Below are positions 1-13,124 of a DNA stretch of 64,000 nucleotides, piece after piece. The translations under genes and the position numbers were made by a program. The notes under the pieces are model-generated. The model was not told where the DNA came from, made no database searches, and worked only from the letters and a program-made list of their open reading frames with translations. The stretch comes from Haemonchus contortus (Eukaryota > Nematoda > Chromadorea > Rhabditida > Trichostrongylidae): contig LS997566.1 in the NCBI GenBank assembly GCA_000469685.2, positions 15,946,545-16,010,544 on the forward strand, written 5' to 3'. Numbering within the stretch: position 1 is the first letter of the stretch; each line of letters begins with the position of its first letter.

Positions 1-1700
1 CAGAAGAAGCTCCTGAATAATCAACAAATATTCTCAAAGTTAACAGAACAGTATCGCATATTATGATAAAACGTAATAAACACAATAATTTGTTTGCATG
101 GTGTTTGTATGCTGTACGAAGAAAAGTAATATTCGCTTAGATACTGCCAGGTGAAAGATCACCGGAGGATCGTATTGAAAGGTATTACCCTTCCCCAATA
201 TAATCTCCTTATTCAAAGTACTTCAGAGCAGAATGCTTATTGCGTGCCGTTTGAAATAATTTTTATCATATTACACTATATTGAGAATAGCCATCGGAGC
301 TTCGAAAAAAGAAATTCCCCCAAAGTGCTATTCCATGAACTTGATTGAACAACGATGACGTTTCCCACGAATATTGATCGAGATGAAGAACGGATAGAGG
401 TAAGGCTCCATACCGTACACCTCTAACTTTACCTTTTACGCGAATACTTTCAAAGGAGGGTTTTGTGATATGATTTGCCATTTACTTCAACATGAGAATT
501 TTTGTATGGAATCGAGAAAAATTTTGAGGCCTCACCGGCATGGGGCTGGAACTGAACAGACAGTAGAGGGCTAGGCGGAGACCACTTTGATTTTTTAGTA
601 TGAAACCTTTCCAAATAGTACGAATTGAGATACTTGTACTTAGGTATTTACTGCAGAATCTAAGTCACAGTACAACAACACCTCTTTCCAAGCGAAATAG
701 AAAGTAAGTTAGAAGTCAAAGAGTGAAAACTCAATTAGTAAGTGGAAATAAAGATCACGATACTAGATATTCCTCATTGCAACAATATCGGAACGTCAAA
801 ATCAAAATGGAATACTCGCCTCAATTCATGCATTGCGATGAGTTGAAGAGAGTATTCCAGTGAGTATAGAGTATACCAAGGAGATTCCTCTATTTCAAAA
901 GGACTTCTAGAAAGCTGCCGTGAAGTTCCCCACCTTGATACAGAATGTTAGCTTCTTTGTTCACTTGAAAACTCAAAATCAGAACTTGTTTTATGCTGGA
1001 GTACACTACTTGCAAAATACGACTGCCACTTTGCTGTCGAACCTATGACGCAAAGGAGCCAAGAATGGACCCAGAATGGCGCGATTACAGCAACACCTTC
1101 CAGTCATGGCATTCAAATGGCATGAATTCAAAAGCTATTTTAGTAGACATTCACCGGTTTCGAGAAAATGTCTAAAAGATTTCGTAAAGGTCCGTTGTTT
1201 ATACATATCGATTGACAACTTACATCTGTGGAGTAAAATTACAAGTGGATATAAAAACGACTTGAAATCGTCTCCAGTCAAAAATTTCCCTCAGCCTACT
1301 TTCAAACCTGTGCTACAACTTCATCATGTAATTATAATCAGAGAGATTGAACGTTTCTCAAAATTGTATTTGAACGGATTATTCAAATAGTCACGGATCT
1401 TTTTTAGTCCTGATTATTGTTAGATGACGAACGGCTGGCGGTGTATTCAAGGATAGCAAGGCACCAGGACCCCCGGGTCATGAACGACAAAATCATTTGT
1501 TCAAGCACTGAACATCGGAAAGACAGGAATAAGGCGATTGTAATTGTAATTGCCAGGGGGATTAGACATAAAGCAACTGTTCAGGATCTTCACTTGGTTT
1601 ATCACAATCACGCGAAAAAAAGAAGAGAACATTAGAAGCAACACTTATTGACGACAGTCATTTTCCCAACTGCTTCATAACATTTATTTGGACCATACTT
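1..1700. other. No gene recognised
   Basis: Only short open frames without splice-site support or family resemblance. AT-rich; no repeat copy recognised. Confidence 0.5.
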
Positions 1701-1706
1701 GTAAGG

Positions 1707-1963
1707 CTGAATGAGCCATATCACGATCTGTCTCCGTAGATTGTAGGGAATCATGCCGAAAAGTAGGAGAAAGCAGGACACGGTCATGGATCGACCAAAC
1801 CGACGCCATGCAACGTTGGCTGGACGCTTGGGCGGGATTCGTTTCTTAGAAACCTTTTGGAAGTGAAAGGATCCATTTTGAAGGGCGCTTGAATGGGAGA
1901 CTTTGACTGGGATGAGTAAGGAGAAGCCTGAGATCTCTGAGACATTTGGCTCGGTTACAACGG
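1707..1963 (-). CDS. Possible exon of unknown gene
   Basis: A good acceptor (TTTTCTTTCAG) precedes a stretch richer in GC than its surroundings. One frame stays open with a hydrophobic segment MTVSCFLLLFGMIP, to a possible donor CAA|GTATGG. A second frame is also open for about 50 codons, so the coding frame is not settled and no family is recognised. Confidence 0.25.
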
Positions 1964-1964
1964 C

Positions 1965-4290
1965 TGAAAGAAAATAAACTATTTTGGCAGTCCTAAACCA
2001 TTTCACCTCTATTCAACATCGTAGTGGAGCTCTTGTGGATTACAATAAATTATATTGAATAGAGAGTAAGTCAAGACAAATATGGGCCAATATTCAGGGA
2101 AATGCAGAAAGAGATTCCAAACATAATTGCTTTGTTCCGTAACAGGCCATGCCATCCATTGCGGTAAAAATTGCTATATCTCGGGCAACATTCAACGAAA
2201 GGATTTAGTTTGGAATAGCCGCCACCCCACATTGGCCTGGAGTACCTTGAGCTACTGGTACAGGCACATGCTAGTAAACTCGATGATCCCAACTCAGAGT
2301 GCACATTCGGCGAGTGGCTTCTATCACCACATATCAGGGAAACTTATTTGTAAGCCGACCTGATCTGATTGGCTCAAGAACTCAGTACTTCAGAGGGTAC
2401 TGATAGTAAGCAATGATAATAAGTGAGCAACTCGCAGCGCAGGAAGTTCCCTTCTCTTCTCGGTACTCTCCAGACCAACGTTCAGCAATTCGTGTAGTTT
2501 TCGAGCCTGAAGCTCAGATCGCGTGCAGCAATAGCCAAAGAGGCTCATCTTGCACCAGGAAAGGGGCCGACACCATCAATACTTCTAAGGCTTCGAACAG
2601 GCATAATATGTGGCCATTGACTTCCACTACCTATTCGTCTGCCAGCTTGTTCGGTCACTCCCCCTAATTTAGTAGTATATGTTCAGGAATGAACAAATGT
2701 GGAACTATTGAAACTATTGGAACCTACTACCACTTTTTAATACAAATACGTAGGTAATATGTAGGTGCGCTTCCAGTTTACCTTCGTAGCTTACCAAAAG
2801 CATAGCATTTTCGTAAATGTGCGATTAAACATTCCTACGCGGTAAAAAACTAAAAAATGGAAGAGGAAACCATTTGTCCTATGCGTAAAAAGTATGTAAA
2901 ACCGAAGCATGGTTATTTTTGGCTATTCAAGTAACTATAACTGCTTTAAAGAGATTACTAGTCACATCAAGAAACCTGAGACTCCTTCCCGGTCTCCTCT
3001 ATGACTTCTGGGAGCTCTCAAGAATCTCGGCATAGAGTTCTGCACAAGTGAATTTCAGATTATCCTGAATGCGAATGAGCAATGAAAGGGCTGTCACTTT
3101 TTTGGATGGCTCATCGAATTCTGAAGAGAAGGAATAAAGGTTCTCGGTCGAAATTGGAGGACAGAGAATAGGAGCGTTTCTGTTTTTAAAACACAGAGAT
3201 TCAGTTTGCGGTGTACCACTCTTTCAGTATTGAAAAGCAGCAGCGGTAACGAGAGAAACGGAGAATGTTGAGCTTTGGTTGAGAGTGTTCGATGTCTCAC
3301 TACAAGTTTGGGAGGACTTTCACCTTACCATGGAATCGTAAAATGTTTTAAAATGATTCGATACTCTTCGGATGAAACGTGGTTCACTGGATTACAAAAG
3401 ATACGGTTTTACTATTCTTTATTTCCATAAACTTTTATCAAGAAAGGTCGAAGAAAGAACGGCGCACCTAAAAAGCACCTGGAATATTTTTGAACGCCTC
3501 CCCTCTGAACGACTGAGATTATCTCCAGATGATTGTCAGACTAGAAAGCGCTGCTGACTCTGAGCTCCAGTCGATATTACATAAATCACGCGAGGGTATA
3601 CGTTGAAGCTGTTGAAAATATCTATGTTTATTCGTGGTTTGCTCTTTGGTTGTTTGATTTCCGCATTTACGCCCTCTTCCGATTTCAAGGCGGAGTGATA
3701 GCAGCTAGTTCTGACACAAAGGGAATATCATGAATCGTGGCGTACAAATAAGTAGTTAAGTTACAGAAGTCCCGTCAGAAAAATCAACTTCCAAAGAGCA
3801 AATAACAATTGTTTAGAGAGAATGTAAGCACGAGAAGGCTCGGCAAAGGGGATGCTAAACAGTTCAAGAGCATGTTGTGTAGAGTTCGCATTAATACAGG
3901 AGAGGTACACTACCTTTTTAACTCGAATATACACAACCTGCTGATCTGAAAGTAAAACTTCTGCTACGCAAATTAATTTTACTCGTCAACAATGCTTTTG
4001 TACTGCCTTCTTTGGTTACCGAGTCAAGTGCACATAAGCCAAGCAACACTTCGAGAAGCGAGCAAAATGAAATCTACGCTTTTGGATTCCACCATAAGGG
4101 ACCTTTTAATAGAAAAAAACACTTCTGTCTTCATCCCTCCAGTGAATTAGTATGTTAAAACCAGAAGTGTCCATAAAAAAACAACATAATATATACAAAT
4201 ATGATGACTTTATCTTCATGAAATTTTCTGTAAAAGAAAATGCATAGCTTCAAAAAGGCTGTCTTGATGTTTTGCTAACTGCTGTTTTTT
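1965..4290. other. No gene recognised
   Basis: Scattered short open frames on both strands, none with a recognisable domain. No repeat boundary found. Confidence 0.5.
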
Positions 4291-4296
4291 CCACAA

Positions 4297-4363
4297 AGCA
4301 AAAGTACGGGTGCGAATCCCGGCCTAGACTGAAGTGTTGTCTACAAATCGCTAGCATTGTGAG
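4297..4363 (+). repeat. SINE family 2, 3' part only
   Basis: AAAGTACGGGTGCGAATCCC (a good B box) is followed by a tail matching the 57.0 kb copy (GAAGTGTTGTC, then GCTAGCATTGTGAG). The 5' half of the tRNA-like head is absent. Confidence 0.55.
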
Positions 4364-4369
4364 ACCCAG

Positions 4370-5840
4370 TTCGGTTTCTGAATCTGGAAAGGTTCATGGA
4401 AACGGCAGGTATTTTAAAAGGGACGAAACTTAGTTACCGCTCAGATCAACAACAACAGTGCTTTTTGGAAAATATGCGGAATGAGCTGGCTTTTTTCCCT
4501 TTTTTCACTCACTTCAGTCAGGCTTAAACCCATCAGTTAGGAGCTACGACTATCGGTAGAGCCAGTGGCCTATTTTGCACAACTGTTAAAAGTTGGAACT
4601 CAAAACATTTCCCGCTCAAATGATGTGAAGTGTATGTGGAGAAGCACGTAGAGAAGCCCACGATGTGCTTAGACCTTCCTATGCATGAGCACCCAAGAGA
4701 GGTGTGCAATCTGTACTGTTCGCTTGTCAAGGTAGCCGCTTCTCAGGCGACTTACGAACAAACGTGTAAACGAAAACCTTCTGTTTGGAAGTTGTGCGAA
4801 ACATCTGTCACACCCTCTGGGTAAGAAAATATAGAAGCACGAAAAATGCTCTACATCATGTAATCAGGATGTCGAGATGGGTTGGGTGGGAACAGGCCAG
4901 ATCAGAAATTACAGCGGCCATAAGCTACCACGAAGAGACCCGATGAAAAGATAAGAAAAGGTGATCATCAAGGACCTCTTAAACCAGAATAATCTGTAGG
5001 AGTCTCTGTACGTAAAGAGAAGTGGTGACAACTAACAAGAATCGCAGACACAGCGCCCCACCGCAACGAAGCGGCTTCAGCGCTAGGAGTTATACTCTTT
5101 ACCAAAACTTGAACACGGATGAAAAAACACGTAACCTTGCAGCGTTGAGCTCAACTGCTTACCAGAAGAAGATTCGGTGTTAGCGACGTCTTAAATTTCA
5201 TTCGATGTCCTAAATGGGTCTTCATTCGATTTTTCTTTCCGTTAATCTTCGTTACCTTCGGTGCTCGAAATGTTCTTCCCATTCCCGCGGATAAAACACG
5301 AACGAAATCGGCGCACGGAATGGATTCAATGATAGTAAGTCTCCATTGAATCAGTGAGCCTGCACCGCGCCAAGTTATCGCCGACTACGATTTTCGATGA
5401 GATGACAGTGGTCCACACTTACCCTCCAATGATCCTCTTGTCCTCGTTGCAAGCAGATTGTGTGCTAATTCTTTTCTACTTAAATTGCGGTGAAGGCACT
5501 GATGATAAAATCTAACTGGTGATTATCTTCGAAGGAAAACTAAAAGAATTTCTCGACATTCCCTCTCATGTGATTAGATTAGATTAGTAGTCGTGAGTGC
5601 TGAACAATGTGATCGTGTCACGACAGTAGAGGTGTTTTTGCTTCAAAGATCGGATTCAAAAGGACACGATCTAATGGTTTGACGAAATTCGGTTCAGCTA
5701 CGCTTAGGGTCGTTTCCTGCAAGCCTTCTCTTCTATTTGCTGAATATCTTTCCAGAGGAAAGGCTATATTCTCTGCGCATCGATCGCTGCGTTCAAAACT
5801 GGGGGTTTTGTTCTGAGCTCTGGAACGATTTCGACAGTAG
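4370..5840. other. No gene recognised
   Basis: Nothing identifiable beyond short chance frames. The stretch 5,040-5,460 is slightly richer in GC but carries no open frame of note. Confidence 0.5.
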
Positions 5841-5846
5841 TGTTCC

Positions 5847-6030
5847 AAATTTGTATTTGTATTTGTATTTGTCAAGGATTTGAAGAACCCTGCTTTGTTA
5901 CTAATAGCGCTTTCCCTATTGATAGAAACGAAATCACGAAATCTATGGAAAGTGGGGAGGGAGGAGGGGAGAGGGGGAAAGGTAGAAAGTGGGGAGGGGA
6001 AGGGAGAAGTGATGAGGAAGTAAATGGGAA
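5847..6030 (+). repeat. Hexamer run and purine-rich tract
   Basis: A short (TTTGTA)n run at 5,847-5,872 is followed by a purine-only-like tract of G and A from about 5,950 to 6,020. The long open frames on both strands here come from this low-complexity sequence. Confidence 0.8.
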
Positions 6031-7179
6031 TGGAGGAGGCAAATATGTGTTGGTGCCTTACATTTGCGATGACCACCTTCTTCCATAGCTTTCCCCACGC
6101 TGCCGTAATTCTAGCTCAAGAAAAGTTACCACTAGTGGCCTAGATGGGGAAAGTCCATACGCACACCTAAGCTAATCACGTTTCCGATGGCGGTCGTTGG
6201 CCAAGACTCAGAATTAGTGCGGAATCGCTGTATAAGAAGATGCTCTTGAACCCACCAGAATTATAAGTGAGACTTTTTCGCATTGACAGGATACAAACTG
6301 AAGCCGGAGTGATATTGGAGAAGAAAGAGAAAAGGAAATTCTTCAGAGCTACTTAGTCTTAGGCACACAAGCCTTAATTTTTCTCTCATACAAAACCTTA
6401 TCATAGCATTTTTCCAATCTTACCTTTACTACATATTACTGGTGATTCTCGCCGATCACACACGAGCTGTTCACCCAAATATAACATATTCGTAAAAGAA
6501 ATTGAAAAGTTAGTAGCTGACCAGCATAGCGGAGATGCTAGTTGGCAATGAATCTCGTTGGCGACCTATGTAGGAAATCCTTTGTGATCCCTAATGGAGG
6601 ATTATCTGTTCTGTCACCTTCTCAATACAATAGAATATATAGCACCCCATCTGATCGCACTCCCGTTCATATCGCTTATGCCAAAAGATTAAAAGCCAAC
6701 GTGCAGGGTCATAAGTGATTTATTGAGACTATGCCATGCAACCGTTTCACGTGGAAATGTCTTCATGCCAGTTAGGGATGTTCGAACACCCAGTACAGGT
6801 GTTCCTATCACGATTGGGCACCCAAATGTCTCTGAAGTCCCGAGTCCATTAGGTAAAGCGCCTTCTCGCTATGGAATATATGATTCCGTTAATCATATAT
6901 GTGTTTATCTGGCTTCAGTCGTCGCTCCACTTTTGTCATATCGTTCATTCGGACTTTTTTTTATTCTTTCCGACTACGATTATCCCAATTTTTGGCTTCA
7001 ATCAATCAAATAGAAGGCTCAAAAGATAATCGCAGACAGTCGAAGGCAAAATAGACCGAAATAAGTTCCAAGAAATACTTATTACCTGTTGTTGACATAT
7101 GGGATTTGAGAGGTCGTTCCTTTTCTAGGAATCTTACTCTACCCTTGGTGACAGACTCACCTGAGAGAATGAAAGTATT
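6031..7179. other. No gene recognised
   Basis: A 96-codon plus-strand frame at 6,723-7,013 starts with ATG but shows no family resemblance and no supporting splice context. Not called. Confidence 0.5.
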
Positions 7180-7302
7180 CAACTGTTCACCGGCTGGCCA
7201 CTGTAACTTACTGTGTGGGCCACATATTCATCATAAGCGTCACTACTATTCTGAATGTAGTAGAATGCGGGGCGCATCCCAACAACGGGATTGATCAATG
7301 CC
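7180..7302 (+). repeat. tRNA-derived SINE, family 1, 3' fragment
   Basis: The blocks CACCGGCTGGCCACTG, GGGCCACATA, CTATTCTGAATG and GGGGCGCATCCCAACAACGG follow the order of the 19.6 kb body in plus orientation. Diverged fragment. Confidence 0.55.
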
Positions 7303-9215
7303 AGAGACTTGCCATTAATCCATCTTCTGATGCTTATTAATTCAAAGCCCACAAGAAAAGGTGAAGTAACAGGGAACAACTGGAGCTAGAGGAGTGCAGC
7401 AAACGGATTTCGAAAGTAGAAAGCGAGATTTTGATCCGTTGGGAAGGTAATATTATAGATCTAATTATTGCATAAATATATTATATATGCCTAAAGAAAC
7501 AGTTTTGTCATTGTTACCGGAAGCATTCCAAGACGTACATATTTTCTCATGGATTTGGGCTTGGTTGTGCGTGAGTGCTTGACTTTCCGGACATTTCCAG
7601 GATGGCTTTCGGGCTACATGAATATTTCGTTTAATAAAGGTGCACGTAGAGAATATGCTCAGTTGTTATAGACGCCCCATTACCCTTACATACATGATCT
7701 AAGGAGGAAACCCATGTGCATTTATCACCCAGCAACTTATAATATAAACTTTGGATACACTGTTACTTACAATTGAAGTGCAGATTTGGGAATGGCCCTC
7801 AAAATTTCGAATGGAAATTGTATACGAACGCTTTACTACGCTTTACTTATTGATAACTGCCGTCTAACCCAATCCCATAGCGGCTACTTTTCTTTTTCTA
7901 TGATCCACAACATGAACATGGGCGATTGCTTCTGATACAAAAATAAAAATGGTTGCATGCTCGATCACCTCAATTATGGGCTGTATTTTCACTGCCTAAA
8001 ACAACCAGAATGACTCTATCTTGAGCCACATTGATTGCCCACTTCCTGTGGACGTAATGGCCTATGAAAGTACTATTATATTCTCTATTTGCTGGAACTT
8101 TGCCAGACAACAACAATGAAGCCATTCAGGAGTCGCAGACGAGGAACGCAGAAGCAGAAAACACAGCAATGAAAATTCGGTCGGAAAACTCATCAAATCG
8201 GAGGGCTGAAAAAGATCTTAGAAGGGATTGATTTGATTCTTATATCTTGGTCAGAATTGTAAAGAATCTATAAACTCCTGAAAGAATTGATCAGCTTCTG
8301 GGTACCTCATATCGTATGCCTTCTCAGAGAGCAATAATTCAGGATCTACCCATTGCTGAATTGATTTTACCCTTTCTGCAGTTTTCCTTCGTTTCTAGAA
8401 CCGAGACCAGCTTTTAGATGAGAAATGCTAATGACATGAATAAAAATGAAATGAAAAAATTAGAGGCGCTGTAGTCTATGAGTATGGCCAGCTGGAACAG
8501 TTCTTACTCGAGCCAAACATCGTTTTCGTCAATCGTAGCTTTTCGATTGCTTCTGAACATAGTGGAATGGGGAAGATAATCCTTCTTCGAATCCGCCCAA
8601 AGAAACAGCTCACAAAAAATGATTTGCGACGTACCCCCTCAGGAGGTATCGACGACCCCCCGAGCTTGCCTTATGTGGCGTGGTCAAGTCAAAAAACTGA
8701 AAGCTCAAAGATCGTATTCAACGAATGACATGGCTGCGCTTCAAAGATCGTGCAGAGGCCATCCCAATAACAATGAAGTACACATGATGAAAATTCAAAC
8801 GACTAACCGTGGCTCATGGCGACACTAAAAGTTATTTCTTGGCATTTCGGCTTACTGTACCCAGTACTACGTTTAACAATAGAAAGTTCGCCCGAATATC
8901 CATTTCATGCCACTTTTGCCGTCATAGGTTTGCTAATTCCTGTTCACTTTGAAAATCGCCGATGTCGCCGCTTTCCTCTTAACCTTCTCTCAGTTCACTT
9001 AGGTTAGATAGCTCAGAATTATCGCGAACTGTGACTTTGTGCAGTTGAATTTATGGTTCGGTTTAGATATTTTCGGGCTGTTCCACGAATTCCAGGAGAC
9101 TTAAAGACTGTATGTACACAATCTCGTTCTTCGTTCCATAAGTATCCAAATATTTCAAGTGAAGAAAAAAAAATTAAGAAAGGCTCTTATCACTCAGTAA
9201 AAAAATTAAAAATTT
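7303..9215. other. No gene recognised; possible MITE-end trace
   Basis: Near 9,015 the sequence ATTATCGCGAACTGTGACTTT resembles the end of the AAGGCACAG-type MITE without a partner. Otherwise only short frames. Confidence 0.4.
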
Positions 9216-9227
9216 TACTCACTTGAG

Positions 9228-9510
9228 GCGTTGTTGTTTCCTCCGCAGCACTGCTGGGTTTTTCCAGCACTTCGCCGATAGTCGAAGCTCCGTCTTGTCC
9301 TGCTTTTTTCGATCGATAATCGATTTTTTCTTATGTTCGTCGTCACTTTTTGGTGGAAATGTCGCGTTCGTGGTAGGCGACGTGACAGGGTTGTTCGCTG
9401 CAGCTGTTTGGGTTCGCATCCATGCCGAAAACATGCCTAACCACGCCCAAGGAGATCCGTCGACGTCACCGACTTTCTCCCAATGGCGCTGGGCAACGTG
9501 GATAGTGCTG
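9228..9510 (-). CDS. Probable exon of unrecognised gene
   Basis: A GC-richer block lies between an acceptor (ACGCTACAG) and a strong donor (CTCAA|GTGAGT). The open frame contains SPWAWLGMFSAWMRTQTAA followed by a threonine/proline stretch and a lysine-rich tail (KKKSIIDRKKQDK). It looks like an internal exon. I do not recognise the protein, and no partner exons were found nearby. Confidence 0.35.
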
Positions 9511-9637
9511 TAGCGTATAGATACGGAGCAATTTATTACAACTACGATAAAGATCAAATCTCAGATTTATCGGAAAATTGCATAGCGACGCAGACCTTTT
9601 CGAACTTGATAAGAAATTCGGGACGAAAGGCCATGTA

Positions 9638-10442
9638 CCAGGTTGATGCACAATTATTGCGGATTTTTTGTCTCTATTTCTATTGATACCGTTTACCATT
9701 CACCATTTATTATAATACATGCAAAACACATGTACAGCATGCAGAAATAAAGCCACAACTAGCAACAAACCAAAACGCAAATTAAAACGAACGTTAGATG
9801 GAACATGGTGAACTACATCACGAAAACTATGCCATATTAGTTGTCGCGATGGAGATAATGGAATACCGCTTTCCTAAAGCTAGCAAACATAGAAGAAATT
9901 TGCAGGGTCTTACTCTTGATACGGCTTGAATATTGTATCCGAGATTTGGTTGGAATAATCTCCTCGATTCCCTTAACAGAAATGTGCTCAGGAATCAATG
10001 TTCATATTCGCCATATTATGCTCTACTACTTCGAAAAAGTTGAGAGTGGTACAGCCATTGAGCGATCTCAACGACTTTTTCGGTGATGGAACAGTCAGCA
10101 AAGGCCAAGAAAGGAATGGGATTCGCTCCTGAATCCGCCATATTTAACGACAGGATATCCTGTGAATTACCACGTCAACCGTTCGTTGGAATATTGGCTA
10201 GCGAGGAGAGCTTACGACGACATAGATTACTTTTGATGGCGGTTATCAGGTCGTGGGTCGCCTCCAAGGATCGGAAGTTCTTCGCCTGCGGAATCCGAGT
10301 GATCAGCAAATGGGAAGCAGTGCTCGACGTAGATGGTGGATAATTCCGTAGTAATTATTTGAAAATATCTTTGTTAATTTTTACCTTTTTTTAAAACAAA
10401 TTTTGTTTTAAAAAAAATCGCAATAATTATGCATCGACCTAA
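9638..10442 (+). mobile_element. Internally deleted mariner element, 805 bp
   Basis: Imperfect terminal inverted repeats (left CCAGGTTGATGCACAATTAT, right the complement of TTAGGTCGATGCATAATTAT) are flanked by TA on both sides. Inside are an N-terminal transposase piece reading RHIMLYYFEKVESGTA and the C-terminal piece KWEAVLDVDGG, the mariner end 'W...vdvdG.yf'. The catalytic middle is absent. Non-autonomous and decayed. Confidence 0.8.
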
Positions 10443-11550
10443 TACATTCACGCTATTTGATAAACAGATAGGAACTAAAAGAGCTTGGATTTATGCATGA
10501 AAGATGAATTGCAAGGTCATCGTCACGTCATACTTTGCACTACAAAAAGAAAACTCCACAGGCAAGTAGTGGTCGGCTGCATGCGGCTAGTCGATTACAC
10601 AAAACTATCCAACCGCCCTTCTCCCCAGATGAGTTGTTGAGCTTGTGAAAGCTGCAGAGGTTGCACCATTCGCTCAGAGACCCACACCCTTAATGCAGGC
10701 AGAGTATTGTAGTCAACTGTACGCAATGACGCGCGTTCGAACAGCTCGTTCAAATACCCCTCCCATGCTGCTTTTGTCCTAACAATCTCGTCCAAACTTT
10801 AACTTTACTCTTTGAAATTTCTCTAATTGTGCCGACTTTCATGTTTTCTTCGCCTCTTCTGCACTACTCTGGACTTTCACTTCCATTACTTGTGTAAAAC
10901 TAGATAATCCAACGTTGTCGTGAACTGTGCGACATTAATTGAGGCAAGTTGTAATGGTGAACTGGTCTACTACCTCATTCTAGGAAAGCGTCATGTTATG
11001 CTTGATTTCGTTCTTTCAGAGCCACGCCATCGGATAGCCTCAAAGTGATTTCGTTCCGATTGCGAAGCATATTTCTTCTGATGTTCAGTCGTTTCTATGT
11101 CACTGATCAACCTCTACGCCCGTTTCTCTAGCACGTTGCTATTCAAGTGTTTTCCAAGATTGCAAAAGATCACTCTAGTGTGAAAACTCCAACATAAAAA
11201 GTGAAGGTATGCTATTACTCCAGAAAGTAGAAAAAGATACAGCAGAAAAACATGATGGATGCATTTGATGTACATCAAACTTCTGCAACACGCTAAAAAT
11301 GGCCTAGAAGTAATTTCCTTGTTCATTTCGCTAGTAATTCGCATATAAGGCATACTTTGGAAAAAAGGCTGAAAATTTTGACAGCGCAGATTAACTGGCA
11401 TTGGGAAATAATGTTGCTTATTATTTGAACGCATTCAATGATTCCCACCGATGGGCCATGACGCCTATTCGGGTTATGATACGTAGGCCCATATCTTAGA
11501 GCTCGACTATGTAAATGAGGCTGTGAACAAATGTTTATACACTGCGTTCA
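10443..11550. other. No gene recognised
   Basis: Short frames only. GTCGTGAACTGTGCGACATT near 10,920 again looks like a lone MITE end. Confidence 0.4.
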
Positions 11551-11553
11551 CTA

Positions 11554-11751
11554 ATGATTCAGCAATCCATGACTTTCCCCAAAACTCCCATTCCAGGGCA
11601 CTTTAGAAAAAAGCTTGATATGGAAGTTGTGTCCTATTCGGATTTTGCAGATCACAGTGAGTTCCATCTCAATAATATGGACAATTTTCTCTACATTTTT
11701 TCGGAAAAGGTCTCTTTGCCTATGTTGCCATTTGATACAGCTACTGACTAA
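11554..11751 (+). CDS. Coding-like segment of unknown family, copy 1
   Basis: The frame reads FRKKLDMEVVSYSDFADHSE then LNNMDNFLYIFSEKVSLPML before a stop. The segment is clearly homologous to the one at 12,590-12,802 on the other strand. Differences fall largely at codon third positions and conservative residues, so it was selected as protein. The family is unknown to me. It may be an exon; a CATTCCAG acceptor lies just before the homologous part. Confidence 0.4.
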   Translation: MIQQSMTFPKTPIPGHFRKKLDMEVVSYSDFADHSEFHLNNMDNFLYIFSEKVSLPMLPFDTATD

Positions 11752-11807
11752 ATCAATTTATTCAGCAGCTAAATGTGAACAAGAGAGGGCCTGATTAGTA
11801 ATTAATT

Positions 11808-12545
11808 GAGCCCCATTCCTTCAAGTTGCCTCGAAGACGCGGTAGAAAAGCTAAAGTCAAGGCTATCAATGAGTTCCTGGTCAACTTGGTGCCCAAACCG
11901 TTGACGATTGCTTTCTTAGCTTTTTGATACATCCAGCTGCTTGTTTCCTTCATAAATCTTCCTTACCATAAATCCCCATACGTTTTCCATCAGATTCAAA
12001 TTGGGACTGTTAGCCAACCGAGCCAAAAGGGCGATTTGGGGCCGACCAACCAGGTCTGAGTGCTCCGGCGGACGTGAATCGGGGCATTACCCTGCATGAA
12101 TACGTGATTCTACTGCCGATCCTGACGCCGGAAAGGAAGAAAAGCATGGCGCACAGCGAATCGATAACCAGCAGATTTGAGCTCATTTGGAAGAAAACAT
12201 AAATAAATACGCCCACTAGGAGAGATCGCCGCCCATACCTTGATTCCTCTTCCCTAGAGAGTTCCTTATCCTTTCTCAGATCGTGCCAGTAGAGTTCGTT
12301 GCTATCATAGGTAAACTTTTTTCATCGGACAGAATAACCTGTAGAACTGATCGTCAAGAGAAGGAAGAATGAACGACAAGCCATGAAGGTTAGACCTAAT
12401 CATCACTTTCCAAGCAGTTGTACTCGAGGCACTTGATATCCGTATATGACTTAGTCGTATTCGACGCTTCTCGAAATTCGTCGCTTGCCTTTTCTCAAAA
12501 GAAACGGAGAACAGCCCGTTCAACTTTTGGTACCATACCCTGAAG
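11808..12545 (-). pseudogene. Tc3-like transposase remnant
   Basis: On the minus strand, pieces in different frames read SDEKKFTYDSNELYWHDLRK, which contains the YWHDLRK signature of Tc3-type transposases. Further on come ARLANSPNLNLMENVWGF and MVRKIYEGNKQL, the region around the third catalytic residue. An upstream piece (KRRIRLSHIRISSAS) looks like the linker after the DNA-binding domain. Several frameshifts and stops show it is dead. Confidence 0.8.
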
Positions 12546-12589
12546 GATCCATATTACCTTAAATACCCATTACCCTGAATTGGGAAACA

Positions 12590-12802
12590 TTACACGAATG
12601 AAGCAATTACGGAAGGTGTAAATGTAAGGCGACGGGAAAATATGAAGTGGCTGCTATCATTTGGCAACTTAGGCAACGTGACCTCTTCCGGGAAAATGAA
12701 GTGGAAATCGTCCATGTTCTCGAGATCGAACTCGCTGTTCGTCGACAAGTTTTGGTCCGCATAGGTCACAATTTCCATATTAAGCCTTTTCCTGAAAGCC
12801 AC
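12590..12802 (-). CDS. Coding-like segment of unknown family, copy 2
   Basis: The frame reads MAFRKRLNMEIVTYADQNL then EFDLENMDDFHFIFPEEVTL. It is the inverted partner of the segment at 11,554-11,751, with about half the residues identical by eye, and the two flank a Tc3-like transposase remnant. A short upstream stretch also matches, with a one-base indel. Function unknown. Confidence 0.4.
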   Translation of the reverse strand: MAFRKRLNMEIVTYADQNLSTNSEFDLENMDDFHFIFPEEVTLPKLPNDSSHFIFSRRLTFTPSVIASFV

Positions 12803-13124
12803 TGAACGTGAGTTTTGGTGAAGTTCATGGGTATCATTAGTGAACGCAGTGCAGGTTTTCTATGGAGAATGAGCGCGGTTTGTTCAATTCTTTTAGGAAT
12901 AGCGAGTATCGAATGTTAATGACAGCGCAAGGCAATCTTCTCTTGGAACTACTATTAACGTTGATATCAGCCTCAACCAAGCAGTAGTATTTTGCTTGTT
13001 TTTTACGAACTTCCATCATTCGTCACGGATACGTTCATGGCCGAAACTTCCCTGAGTCACGACAATGCTCATTTTTACGCTCGATTAGGTGGAGCCAATT
13101 GCAAAGCATTCAAAGCATTGTGAA

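Noticed and set aside
5618..6088. Long open frames on both strands (152 and 82 codons)
   Set aside because: They run through a hexamer repeat and a purine-rich tract; the open state comes from low complexity, and no domain is visible.
9223..9513. Plus-strand 96-codon frame opposite the orphan exon
   Set aside because: The minus-strand reading has splice signals and a better residue pattern; the plus frame is its shadow.
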